Shown one piece after another: positions 7,182 through 14,520 of a stretch of 64,000 nucleotides of DNA (position 1 is the first letter of the stretch; the number at the start of each line of letters is the position of its first letter). Both the position numbers and the translations under genes were made by a program. Location: positions 4,898,001 through 4,962,000 of the forward strand of contig NZ_JAZIFX010000001.1 in assembly GCF_036634175.1 (NCBI RefSeq), given 5' to 3'. The stretch comes from Streptomyces sp. P9-A2 (GTDB lineage Bacteria; Actinomycetota; Actinomycetes; Streptomycetales; Streptomycetaceae). The notes below the pieces were generated by a model. It was not told the DNA's origin. It made no database searches and saw nothing but the letters and a program-made list of their open reading frames with translations.

Positions 7182-9314
7182 GTGACGTTGATGATGACGG
7201 TGGCGGCCGTCTGGGGTGTGCTGCAACTGTTCGCCGTTTCCTGGCCGACGCGTTCGGTGCGCCTGTCGACCGTGCTGCTGGCGCTCGTGGTGGGGGTGTA
7301 CGGGTGCGGTGTGGCGACCGCGCTGGTGCAGCTCGCCTACACCCGCATCCACGCGGACCGGTCGGGGCAGTCGCTGGTCACGGTGGTGAACACCACCGGC
7401 TACACGGTGGCTCCCTGGGTGGAGGAGCTGATCAAGATCACCCCGCTGCTGCTGGCGGGGTGGAGCCTGAGGATTCGCCGCCAGTGGGGCCTGACCGACT
7501 TCGTCGTGCTGGGTGGGGCGCTGGGAGCCGGATTCGGGCTGCTGGAGGCGGTGCTCCGGTTCGGCCTGGACGCGGACCGGGCGCTTGTCCGCGGCGAGGG
7601 CTGGATCATCCCCGACAGCCTGTCCCCGCCCTATGTGCCGGGCGCGGGGCAGGTGTTCACGGCCTGGCTGCCCGCACCGTTCAGCCAACTGGACATGGCC
7701 GGACCTCCGGTCACGGAGACCTTCACGCACCTGGTGTGGACGGCCACGGCCGGATTCGGGGTGGGGCTGCTGTGGCGCACACGCGGGTGGGCGCGCCTGC
7801 TGTCGGTGCCGCCCATCGCGGCCGCCGCCGTCCACCACACGGTGAACAACTACGCGGGGCGGAAACCGGGCAGCCAGGCCACGCAGTGGCTCGAGTTCCT
7901 GGACGGGAAGGCATGGGCGGCGCCCCTCCTGTGTCTGGCCGTCGCCATGGCCGTCGACCTGCACCGACTCCACCGGGGCAAGCGCACCGTGCCGAGCGTA
8001 CTGCTCGCTTCCGAACGCGCCGACGGCGACAGTCTGGCAGCCCTGCTGCGCTACGCGGCCTGGCGTCCGCCATGGAGCCTGCTGATCGTGCTGCGCTACG
8101 TCGGACTGCGGCGATCCCTGCTGTACGCCGCCGCGTCGGCGCCGCCCGACGACACCGAAGAACTCCGCCGCGTGGTCGCCGGGATCACCGCGCGGATGGA
8201 CGCGTCGGACAACCAGCACGCCTGGCGGACGGTCGACATCCGTGCCTGGCGGAAGGCGGCCCGAAAGGCCCGCCGTGCCCGGGATCGGTGGCTCCTGCTC
8301 ATCCCGTGCGTCCTCATGCTGCCGTCGCTGCTGTTCCTGGGCGTGGGCTCGTTCCCTTCCACGGCCGGCCTCCAGGAGTCCTTCACCACCGGTGCGGGGC
8401 CGAAGATCCTGATGGGCTTCGGCATCGCCGCCCTCGCCTGGATCGCCTATCAACTCACCATCCTGCTGCGGACCTGGCGGCCCGTGTCCGCCCAGCCCGT
8501 GGGGGAACTCCTGGCCGTCCACCGCTTCCGCCTCGGAACCGCACTGGGAGCGGCCACCACGGGGACGCTCCTGCTGTGGCGCGGGTTCGGGGAAGCGGGT
8601 CCCGACGGCAGGGCGATCCGAACACTGCATCTGCTCGACGCCCTGAACACCTTCCTGGTCTACCTCGGCTTCGCCCTCCTCCTGCTCTCCCTGCTCGCCC
8701 TGTTCCCTCCCGGAGGGCTCGCGCTCGCGGGAGGCGGAGTGGCCGGCGCCCTCACCGCCGAAGCCGCCCTCAGCGCCGGCGTCCTCGGTACGGCCGGAAT
8801 CGTCCTCATGGGGCTGGGCTCCTCTCCTGGCTCTGCCTCCGGCGGGGACTACAACGCGTGGCCCAGGAGCAAACGCAAAGGGCGCACCAGACCCGAGCAT
8901 CGTGCGGATGTCCGCGGTGACGAGGGCAAGAGCCTTGGAGGCAAGAGCAAGGCCCATACCATCGACAAGCATGTCGACAAGACCATTGACGGCATGCGCA
9001 GGCGTCTGCGTGAGGACCCAGGACTTGCCGCGGACTCACGCTACGTCGACGTCGATGCGGCACAACGCTTCACCGACAGGACTCTCGCCCTCGAAAAGAA
9101 CCAGCGGAAGATATCGACCTGGCTCTCCAAGGGCGCGAAGGGGCCACTGCGCCTGGAGGCAAGGTTCGACGAAAACACGGGACTCCACCTCACCCGCTAC
9201 GACTTCACTCATGGACAGCCGACGCAATGGGTGAGAGGGGCTCGTGTCATTCTCAAGGCCGATCCGTCGGCGCCGTCCGGATACCGCGTCCTCACCTCGT
9301 TCCCGCAGCCCTGA
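7182..9314 (+). CDS. PrsW-like membrane protease fused to C-terminal RNase A-like (CdiA-CT) toxin
   Basis: A 710-residue protein; GTG 7182 has GGGGGG about seven bases upstream (TTG 7155 is an alternative). Residues 1-270 are multi-pass membrane with PrsW-type intramembrane metalloprotease motifs: EELIK at 81-85, GAGFGLLEAV with a conserved Glu, a His in ETFTHLVW, and VHHTVNN. A cytosolic basic stretch and further membrane helices follow (about 395-550), with a Gly/Ala-rich run. From about residue 580 the sequence becomes soluble: GGKSKAHTIDKHVDKT with His592 and His597, a helix ending in AQRFTDRTLALEKNQRKI, and a final YRVLTSFPQP. This is the pattern of the bacterial RNase A-like CdiA-CT toxin family. 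An immunity gene starts ten bases after the stop. Inferred role: a membrane-tethered polymorphic toxin, possibly released by proteolysis. Confidence 0.82.
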   Translation: MTLMMTVAAVWGVLQLFAVSWPTRSVRLSTVLLALVVGVYGCGVATALVQLAYTRIHADRSGQSLVTVVNTTGYTVAPWVEELIKITPLLLAGWSLRIRRQWGLTDFVVLGGALGAGFGLLEAVLRFGLDADRALVRGEGWIIPDSLSPPYVPGAGQVFTAWLPAPFSQLDMAGPPVTETFTHLVWTATAGFGVGLLWRTRGWARLLSVPPIAAAAVHHTVNNYAGRKPGSQATQWLEFLDGKAWAAPLLCLAVAMAVDLHRLHRGKRTVPSVLLASERADGDSLAALLRYAAWRPPWSLLIVLRYVGLRRSLLYAAASAPPDDTEELRRVVAGITARMDASDNQHAWRTVDIRAWRKAARKARRARDRWLLLIPCVLMLPSLLFLGVGSFPSTAGLQESFTTGAGPKILMGFGIAALAWIAYQLTILLRTWRPVSAQPVGELLAVHRFRLGTALGAATTGTLLLWRGFGEAGPDGRAIRTLHLLDALNTFLVYLGFALLLLSLLALFPPGGLALAGGGVAGALTAEAALSAGVLGTAGIVLMGLGSSPGSASGGDYNAWPRSKRKGRTRPEHRADVRGDEGKSLGGKSKAHTIDKHVDKTIDGMRRRLREDPGLAADSRYVDVDAAQRFTDRTLALEKNQRKISTWLSKGAKGPLRLEARFDENTGLHLTRYDFTHGQPTQWVRGARVILKADPSAPSGYRVLTSFPQP

Positions 9315-9323
9315 CACGCACGC

Positions 9324-9992
9324 TTGGAGCACCTCATGAGTCAGGCACTTCCGCCAGGGCACCGATTCCATGAACTCGGCAACCTGCTCGCGGCCTACAC
9401 GTACACCGGCTTCACGTTCTCCGACACCACGGAAGCCCCGGGCCCCGGCCTGGCCTCCTACCTCAGGATCGCCGCAGGGGACCCTGAGCGTGCCGCAGTT
9501 GCGATCCAGCAAATCGACGACCTGCTCTCCGTCGGACTCTTCTCCGAAGAGATCGCGGATGAGGTGGAATGCCTCCCTCACATCCGCCCTCCGATGGGGG
9601 CAAGCGTGGAGGACTGCCTGCGCATCGCAAGGGGCCACCTTCACCGGTTCCTGGAGGACCCGTCCCGAGTTCCCCCGGCGAACCCGCAGACCCCTTGGGA
9701 GTGGAACGAGCGATTCCCGGCCCTGAGTCAGTTGCTCGGCGCCTACTTCCACCGGGATTTCTCCTACCTCTACGATTCTCGCGACGAGGCTCTCGACGAG
9801 TACGCCAGCGAAACCGAACCGGAGGACCGTGCGCAAGCAGTGCAGGAGATCGGTGAACTCCTGACCACGGTGTCCTCGGATCAGGAACTCCACACCGCGG
9901 CTACAGCACTGGGACTCGACCTTCTGCCGCCGCAAGGGATGTCACTCCGGCAATGGCTGGAGTCGATCCGCCGAAGGATCGCTGCGGCATAG
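9324..9992 (+). CDS. CdiI-like immunity protein with two tandem immunity domains
   Basis: A 222-residue acidic protein; the first start is at 9324, with ATG 9336 also possible. The C-terminal half (FPALSQLLGAYFHRDFSYLY, then AVQEIGELLTTVSSDQEL) fits the CdiI_2-type immunity domain. The N-terminal half repeats the same plan in diverged form (FHELGNLLAAYTYTGFTFSD, then AIQQIDDLLSVGLFSEEI). It lies ten bases behind the toxin gene on the same strand, so it should be co-translated and neutralise the RNase domain. The second domain may protect against a variant toxin or stiffen binding. No membrane segment, as expected for a cytosolic immunity protein. Confidence 0.8.
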   Translation: MEHLMSQALPPGHRFHELGNLLAAYTYTGFTFSDTTEAPGPGLASYLRIAAGDPERAAVAIQQIDDLLSVGLFSEEIADEVECLPHIRPPMGASVEDCLRIARGHLHRFLEDPSRVPPANPQTPWEWNERFPALSQLLGAYFHRDFSYLYDSRDEALDEYASETEPEDRAQAVQEIGELLTTVSSDQELHTAATALGLDLLPPQGMSLRQWLESIRRRIAAA

Positions 9993-10039
9993 CGACGGGC
10001 GTACACCGGAGTGCCACCGAAGGGTACGGACCGCATCAG

Positions 10040-10379
10040 GTTCCAGGGTCTTGAGGACCGCGGAGTCCTCCCCGGACGCGGGAGCGCGGTCCAGTTCGTC
10101 GGTGATGCGCCGGTGGAGTTCGGTGAGCCGGGCCGTCGCCCGGTGGTGGTTGCTCAGCAGGTTCCGTGCGGTGACGAACAGCCAGCCGGTGCTCACCTCC
10201 TCGCCGCCGAGAGTGCGTTCCCACGCGATCCGGAAGACCTCGGCCGTCAGTTCCTCCGCCGTGCCGCGGTCACCGACGCGCCGGTGCACAAAGGCGGACA
10301 CGCGCGGATGGTCACGGGCGTAGAAGGCCGTGAACCGTGCGGCGCGCTCCCGGTCGGTAGCAGTCTGGATGTCGTCCAC
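10040..10379 (-). pseudogene. ECF sigma factor fragment (region 2 only)
   Basis: The frame from 10379 encodes ERAARFTAFYARDHPRVSAF followed by GTAEELTAEVFRIAWERT and GWLFVTARNLLSNHHR, a good match to sigma-70 region 2 of ECF factors (core binding and -10 recognition). After SAVLKTL the homology ends: the expected region 4 (RLPE...REVL...HTH) is missing and the frame continues into unrelated sequence overlapping the immunity gene. The product cannot recognise a -35 element, so I regard it as a 3'-truncated remnant. No anti-sigma gene is adjacent. Confidence 0.65.
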
Positions 10380-10500
10380 ACCCCGTACATGTCATGAGCC
10401 CGGCACTTCCTTACACCACACCCTCCGGTGCCGGCTGCCGCGTGCCGGCCGTTGTCGCTACGGTGGGGCGGCAGTCGGAGCGCGACGGGAAGCGGTGGGG

Positions 10501-11133
10501 ATGAGAACGGACCTGGCTGAGCGGCGGCGGCAGGCCCGGCGGGAGCGCCGTGCGCGGGTCGAGAGGCTCGCCGGGACGATGTCGGCGCCGGAGGCGCCGC
10601 TGGTGTGGGGTGCCGGGTGGGGCGCAAGGGGGACGGCGGCGGTCTGGTGCGTCATGTTCGTGGCAGTGGCCGATCACCCGGCCGAGGCGGCCCTGGCGCA
10701 TCCGCAGCCGGTTGCCTCGATCTTTGCGCTGTGGTGTTCGCTGGTCGTCGGCTGGATATGCAGCTGGCTGGCGCTGTGGCGGATCACCGCTGACCGGGAC
10801 GGCGTGCACATACGCCGCCTGTGGTCCACGCGGTTCCTGTCGTGGTCGACGATCAGCCGTGTGGAGATGCGGCACGACGGGCAGCTGGAGTTCTTCGGCC
10901 CGGAGAAGGAGCCCATGGCCGGGCTGTTCTCGCCGCCCTGGCTGAGCCGCGTCCTCCGTCGTTCCGGCGGGAGAGGTCAGACGGCGGCCGACATGCTGTC
11001 CGCCATGGTCCGGCACAGCCGGCTGCGCCCCACCGCGCAGGCCGAACGTGCGCTGATCGGTTCAGGACTCGTCCGATGGGCGGTCGCCCTGGCCGTCGGG
11101 CTGTACGGCGCGGCCGCATTCCTGCACCGCTGA
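10501..11133 (+). CDS. Membrane-anchored PH-like domain protein
   Basis: A 210-residue protein; ATG 10501 or GTG 10495, with GGGAAG upstream. An Arg-rich cytosolic N-terminus is followed by two hydrophobic segments (about residues 40-58 and 75-95), then the bPH_6-like pattern ITADRDGVHIRRLWSTRFL with SWSTISRVEM, found in many small actinobacterial membrane proteins. A last membrane segment (VRWAVALAVGLYGAAAFL) closes the protein. Such proteins are uncharacterised. It is flanked by a sigma-factor remnant and a transposase scrap, so it may have arrived with mobile DNA. Confidence 0.68.
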   Translation: MRTDLAERRRQARRERRARVERLAGTMSAPEAPLVWGAGWGARGTAAVWCVMFVAVADHPAEAALAHPQPVASIFALWCSLVVGWICSWLALWRITADRDGVHIRRLWSTRFLSWSTISRVEMRHDGQLEFFGPEKEPMAGLFSPPWLSRVLRRSGGRGQTAADMLSAMVRHSRLRPTAQAERALIGSGLVRWAVALAVGLYGAAAFLHR

Positions 11134-11189
11134 CACCACCTGCCCGTGTCCACCTCTCCAGCACCCTCTCAGCAGTGAGGAATGCGAAG

Positions 11190-11386
11190 GCGAGCACGGC
11201 GATGCAGTGCGCGTCTTTCTCCTGGACCAGGAACTTCGCGTGGTCGGTCTGGGTCGGCAGCGCGTCGAAGGTCACCACCGCGCCGGTCAGGTCAAGCGGG
11301 TCCAGCAATGGCCGGAACGCGGTGATCTCGTTGCTCTTGGCATCGACCTCGCGCTGGGCCGGGGCGAACTCCGCCTGATGTGGCAC
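11190..11386 (-). pseudogene. ISAs1-type transposase fragment
   Basis: About 60 residues (EFAPAQREVDAKSNEITAF, then GAVVTFDALPTQTDHAKF, LVQEKDAHC) match the internal segment of ISAs1/H-repeat DDE transposases around the second catalytic Asp (normally VVTADALHTQ). Homology stops at about 11195, where the frame runs into unrelated sequence, and no terminal repeats are visible. The fragment abuts the stop codon of the next minus-strand gene, so the deletion junction lies at about 11387. Confidence 0.7.
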
Positions 11387-11389
11387 CAG

Positions 11390-12301
11390 TCAGTACAGCG
11401 GCGTCTGCGGTATGTGGTGCTCCGGCCAGAAGGGGTCGTGCGGAGGCTGGGGCGGGTTGGCCCGGGCCTCCGCGGCGGCCTTCGCGAGGCGGCTCGGCCA
11501 TTCCGCCGCCCACATCAGGGCGACCGTCCCGACGAGGGGCCAGAAGCCGTCGACGTGCAGCAGACCGGTGAGCCAGACGATGAGCCAGAGCACCAGCGCG
11601 TTGACCGACACGAGGATCAGCGACGCCACACCAGGCACGGGCAGCGTCAGGGTCAGCGAGAACCGCAGATGGAACAGGGCGGCGACGACGGCGAGCGTCA
11701 GCCACTGCGTGCCCGTCGCTTCCACGCCGTCCAGCCACACCACCGCGAGCGCCAGGCCCGCCAAGCACAAGAGGCAGTTGATCAGCGAACGCAGGGCCCC
11801 GGGGCGGCGGCGCTTCACCGGCACGGCGAGCACGAGCAGCAGCACCGTCTCCACGGCGGCGACGGCGAGTCCGGCGGTGACGAGGGCCTTGAGCCCACCG
11901 CCGAACTCAACGTCCAACCCCAGCCCGGCACCCAACTCCACCCCGGCCCACAACCCCGCAGGCCCCACCACTGTCAGGACGACGGCCGACAACACCATGC
12001 CCAGCCCGACAAGGACCGCATGCCTGCGCAGCGGCGCGAAGAACTCCCAGTCGGAGCCGCCCCAATCGGGCTCCTCCCCCATGCGCCGCTGATTCCGCAC
12101 CACGGCCCGCCCGAGCATCCGCATCAGGGGCATGGGCACGAGCGTGACGACGGCGGTGAACACGGCAGCGAGGGCGACCACGGACCCCACCCGCTCGCCC
12201 ACGGTGCCGCCAACCCGTAACTGGCCCACGACCTCGGAGGCCACCCACACCCCGACGGCCGCGCACCCCCACTTTCCGATGACCCGCCCCGTTGTCTTCA
12301 T
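11390..12301 (-). CDS. Multi-pass membrane protein, function unknown
   Basis: A 303-residue protein starting at ATG 12301; the open frame extends upstream only as antisense-like Arg-rich sequence. At least seven hydrophobic segments can be drawn, among them VVALAAVFTAVVTLVPM, HAVLVGLGMVLSAVVLTVV, VETVLLLVLAV and ASLILVSVNALVLWLIVWL. Short basic loops (NQRRMGEEPDW, PVKRRRPG) separate them. The tail is Pro-rich and cytosolic (NPPQPPHDPFWPEHH). No transporter or enzyme motif is apparent. The weak ribosome site and strong GTG/GCC codon bias still support coding. Confidence 0.65.
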   Translation of the reverse strand: MKTTGRVIGKWGCAAVGVWVASEVVGQLRVGGTVGERVGSVVALAAVFTAVVTLVPMPLMRMLGRAVVRNQRRMGEEPDWGGSDWEFFAPLRRHAVLVGLGMVLSAVVLTVVGPAGLWAGVELGAGLGLDVEFGGGLKALVTAGLAVAAVETVLLLVLAVPVKRRRPGALRSLINCLLCLAGLALAVVWLDGVEATGTQWLTLAVVAALFHLRFSLTLTLPVPGVASLILVSVNALVLWLIVWLTGLLHVDGFWPLVGTVALMWAAEWPSRLAKAAAEARANPPQPPHDPFWPEHHIPQTPLY

Positions 12302-12558
12302 GGAGCCAGAATCCCGCCCGGAACGCCGCGGCGAAACCCCACCGGCACGGAGTCGCCGGTTCACCCGGCCGTGACCTCGACGACAGCTGCTACCGCTGGT
12401 GCCCGCTCCGCCGGCCCTCACGGCAGGCATGGCCACCGCAGCCGGCGCGCTCACTCGTTGCGCCGTCTGTACCGGCCGTTCCGGCGCCCGGTCCGGACAC
12501 GGCCGACGGCTCCCGCCCTGCGAACAAGGGGGAGCCGTCCACAAGCGCCGTCGGGGGG

Positions 12559-12837
12559 TCAGGCGTGACGGTGGGAATGCCGGTTGCCGGCGATGAGGCG
12601 GTACAGGGCGAGCAGGATGAGGGAGCCGACGATCGCGGCGATCCAGGTGGAGAGCTCGAAGAACCCGTCGATGGAGTCGACGCCGAAGATCACCTTGCCG
12701 AGCCAGCCGCCGAGCAGCCCGCCGGCGATGCCGATCAGCATGGTGATGATGATGCCACCGGGGTCCTTGCCCGGCATGATGAACTTGGCGATGGCGCCGG
12801 CGAGCAGGCCGATGACGATCCACGCGATGATGCCCAT
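12559..12837 (-). CDS. GlsB/YeaQ/YmgE family stress-response membrane protein
   Basis: A 92-residue protein, ATG 12837 with GGAGA upstream. It has the full family pattern: IIAWIVIGLLAGAIAKFIMP, GKDPGGIIITMLIGIAGGLL, GGWLGKVIF, and a third helix (TWIAAIVGSLILLALYRLI). These transglycosylase-associated-type proteins are small three-helix membrane proteins induced by envelope or acid stress; their biochemical role is unclear. The His-rich tail NRHSHRHA is typical of actinobacterial members. Confidence 0.9.
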   Translation of the reverse strand: MGIIAWIVIGLLAGAIAKFIMPGKDPGGIIITMLIGIAGGLLGGWLGKVIFGVDSIDGFFELSTWIAAIVGSLILLALYRLIAGNRHSHRHA

Positions 12838-13020
12838 TGCTGTCTCCGTCCCGTCGTAAAGACCGTGTCAGTTCCTCGTCTGTACCGTCCGCGCCCGAAC
12901 AAACCTGTTCTTCGTCCCGCAACCCCGACCGCCCTTGAGCCGAGTGAAGTGGCGCGGCGTCGAATCGGGCCCCCACCGCGCTGCGGGCCGGCGGTGAACG
13001 TCCCCCACGCAAGGAGCAGC

Positions 13021-13227
13021 ATGACCAAGCGGCACATTGGCACCGCCCTGGCAGCCGCAGGAGCACCACTGTCCCTGACCGGGGCCGTGCTGTACGTCCT
13101 GCCCGGACCCGGCCTCCCCGTCCTCGTCACCGGTTTGGCCACGCTCATCGCCGGCCTCTTCACACTCGCCCTGACCCGCCGTGACCGACCACGCCCACGA
13201 CCCCGACAGGAACCCCACGACCGATGA
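13021..13227 (+). CDS. Small membrane protein, first of three
   Basis: 68 residues; ATG 13021 preceded by AAGGAG at six bases. Two hydrophobic helices (LSLTGAVLYVLPGPGLPVL and GLATLIAGLFTLAL) and a highly basic tail. Its stop overlaps the next start (ATGA). No recognised family. The cluster arrangement of tiny overlapping membrane genes resembles the spread-type genes of actinobacterial conjugative elements, which is an inference from layout only. Confidence 0.6.
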   Translation: MTKRHIGTALAAAGAPLSLTGAVLYVLPGPGLPVLVTGLATLIAGLFTLALTRRDRPRPRPRQEPHDR

Positions 13228-13520
13228 CCTGGCAGTGGATCGGCCTCGCCGTCTCCTCCCTCACCCTGCTGCCGGCGGGCGTCGCCCTGCTCACCGGCCA
13301 CGTGCCCCAGCGGCTGCGCCCCCGCCTTGCCCCGATGCGCCTCCGCGGCCTTTGCCTCCTCGCCTTTTACACCGTCGCGCCGCTCAACGCCGTTCCCCGC
13401 CTAGCCGGCGCCTCACCTTCGATCACCCTGGCCGCCACCGGCCTGGGAATGCTGGTGGCGCTCGCGGTATGCATCACGATGACCGTCACCGCTCAGCGGA
13501 CCGGGGAGACGGCCCGATGA
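13224..13520 (+). CDS. Small membrane protein, second of three
   Basis: 98 residues, translationally coupled to the genes on both sides by ATGA overlaps (13224 and 13517). Three hydrophobic stretches: WIGLAVSSLTLLPAGVALL, LCLLAFYTVAPLNAVPRL and LAATGLGMLVALAVCITMTV. An Arg/Pro-rich loop joins the first two. Function unknown. Confidence 0.62.
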   Translation: MTWQWIGLAVSSLTLLPAGVALLTGHVPQRLRPRLAPMRLRGLCLLAFYTVAPLNAVPRLAGASPSITLAATGLGMLVALAVCITMTVTAQRTGETAR

Positions 13521-13768
13521 CCGGCCGCACACGCCGGCGGCGGCACGCCTGGTCGCTCACAGCCTGGTGGCTGCTGCTCACCCTGACGCTGTGGATCCTC
13601 GGGCAGGCCGTCGACCAGGTCGCCTCTCCTGCGGCCTGCGCCGCCTCCGCGGCGTTGCTGGCCGGCATCGGGGAGACCGGCGATTGGGTGCGTCGACGCT
13701 GGACGACACACCGTGGACAGGCAGGGGCGGCTTCGAAGAGGCCCCGTTCCCCGCACATGCGGGGGTGA
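13517..13768 (+). CDS. Small membrane protein, third of three; tail encoded by a CRISPR-like repeat
   Basis: 83 residues, coupled to the previous gene by ATGA. A basic N-terminus (TGRTRRRRH) is followed by two hydrophobic segments (SLTAWWLLLTLTLWILGQ and AACAASAALLAGIG). The last residues, SPHMRG, and the stop codon are encoded by the CRISPR-like repeat at 13744-13771, so the natural C-terminus may have been altered when that sequence arrived. Confidence 0.55.
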   Translation: MTGRTRRRRHAWSLTAWWLLLTLTLWILGQAVDQVASPAACAASAALLAGIGETGDWVRRRWTTHRGQAGAASKRPRSPHMRG

Positions 13769-13771
13769 GCC
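13744..13771 (+). repeat. Single type I-E CRISPR-like repeat unit
   Basis: The 28 bases have the I-E repeat plan: TCCCCGC, a short ATG-containing loop, GCGGGGG, then TGAGCCG. This closely matches repeats of Streptomyces type I-E arrays. No second copy occurs at the 61-base spacing on either side and no cas gene is in the window, so this is a solitary unit or a chance look-alike. Confidence 0.4.
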
Positions 13772-13901
13772 GCGCGCTCTCGTCGGTGGGAGGCCTCGCT
13801 CAGTGCGGTGTGTGTGCCTGCCGGGATTTCCGGCGCGTCACACCGGACGTCGTGCGGGCGCGGTCGCCACACGGCGGTGCCGTCCGCGCCCGCAGTCGGT
13901 T

Positions 13902-14306
13902 TCAGGATCCCTTGATCAGTTTCGTGACCTCGGGCGGCAGGTCTTCGGAGAAGTCGACGGCGACGAGGAGAACGTCGTCGGGCGCGTCGTCCACCGCGAG
14001 GGCGATGCGGGGATCCACTCCCTCGATCGCGTAGGCGACCGTCGAGTCCGGTGACGCCTGGTCGCTCCCGTCATCCGACGAGTCGTCGCAGGGCACGAAG
14101 ACAGCCGGCCCCAGCTTCTTGCCGAGAGTGAATTCGGCGTTGGCCACGTCCGAGTACATACGCTCGTCGTACTCGACTCGGAACTCGCACGACGCTTCCG
14201 ACCCGCCGTCGCTCGACGACGTGCAGGCGGCGGACAGCACGAGGGCGGCACCCGCCACCAGTGCCCTCACGAGGGCCTTCCGCCCGACCGGCAGTACGGC
14301 TTTCAC
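13902..14306 (-). CDS. Lipoprotein, DUF6281-like
   Basis: 134 residues. The start is GTG 14306, preceded by GGAGGAGGT at six bases; the frame is open further but upstream sequence belongs to a protease remnant. Signal peptide with lipobox LSAACT (Cys 29 or so), then SSSDGGSEASCEFRVEYDER, a second Cys in VFVPCDD, and a C-terminal VDFSEDLPPEVTKLI strand-helix. I believe it belongs to a Streptomyces-restricted lipoprotein family (DUF6281). The two mature Cys may form a disulfide. Function unknown. Confidence 0.7.
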   Translation of the reverse strand: MKAVLPVGRKALVRALVAGAALVLSAACTSSSDGGSEASCEFRVEYDERMYSDVANAEFTLGKKLGPAVFVPCDDSSDDGSDQASPDSTVAYAIEGVDPRIALAVDDAPDDVLLVAVDFSEDLPPEVTKLIKGS

Positions 14307-14340
14307 CTGGATTACCTCCTCCCGGAGCGTTCGCCCCGGA

Positions 14341-14520
14341 TCAGTGGACGCCGCGGAGGCCGAGGACATCGCCCTTGCCCGGGTCCTCGCCCTTGCCGAA
14401 CACTCGATCGAGCTGCCGTGCCTCGTGAGGTTGCTGTGCGAACCACGGATGTCCTTCAGTCCGAAGACGTGTCCGGCCTCATGAACTCCGACGGAGCGGA
14501 CGTCATATTCGTTCGAGGTC
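14341..14520 (-). pseudogene. Snapalysin/matrixin-like metalloprotease remnant (frameshifted)
   Basis: Read on the minus strand from 14520: NEYDVRSVGVHEAGHVFGLKD, then GSHSNLTRHGSSIE. The HEAGHVFGLKD segment is a HExxHxxGxxD zinc site as in snapalysin-type metzincins. The rest of the family C-terminus (FGKGEDPGKGDVLGLRGVH, stop at 14341) continues in a different frame, so at least one frameshift is present. The N-terminal half is missing, cut exactly at the stop codon of the following lipoprotein gene. It probably once preceded the DUF6281 gene in one operon. Confidence 0.65.

Noticed and set aside
7134-8972. 612-residue minus-strand frame opposite the PrsW-toxin gene
   Set aside because: Gln/Gly/Arg-rich shadow without family features.
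11207-12220. 337-residue plus-strand frame
   Set aside because: Opposite the membrane protein gene 11390-12301; Gln/His/Arg-rich composition typical of antisense frames.
13744-13771. A CRISPR array
   Set aside because: Only one repeat-like unit, no regularly spaced second copy and no cas genes; listed only as a single repeat.
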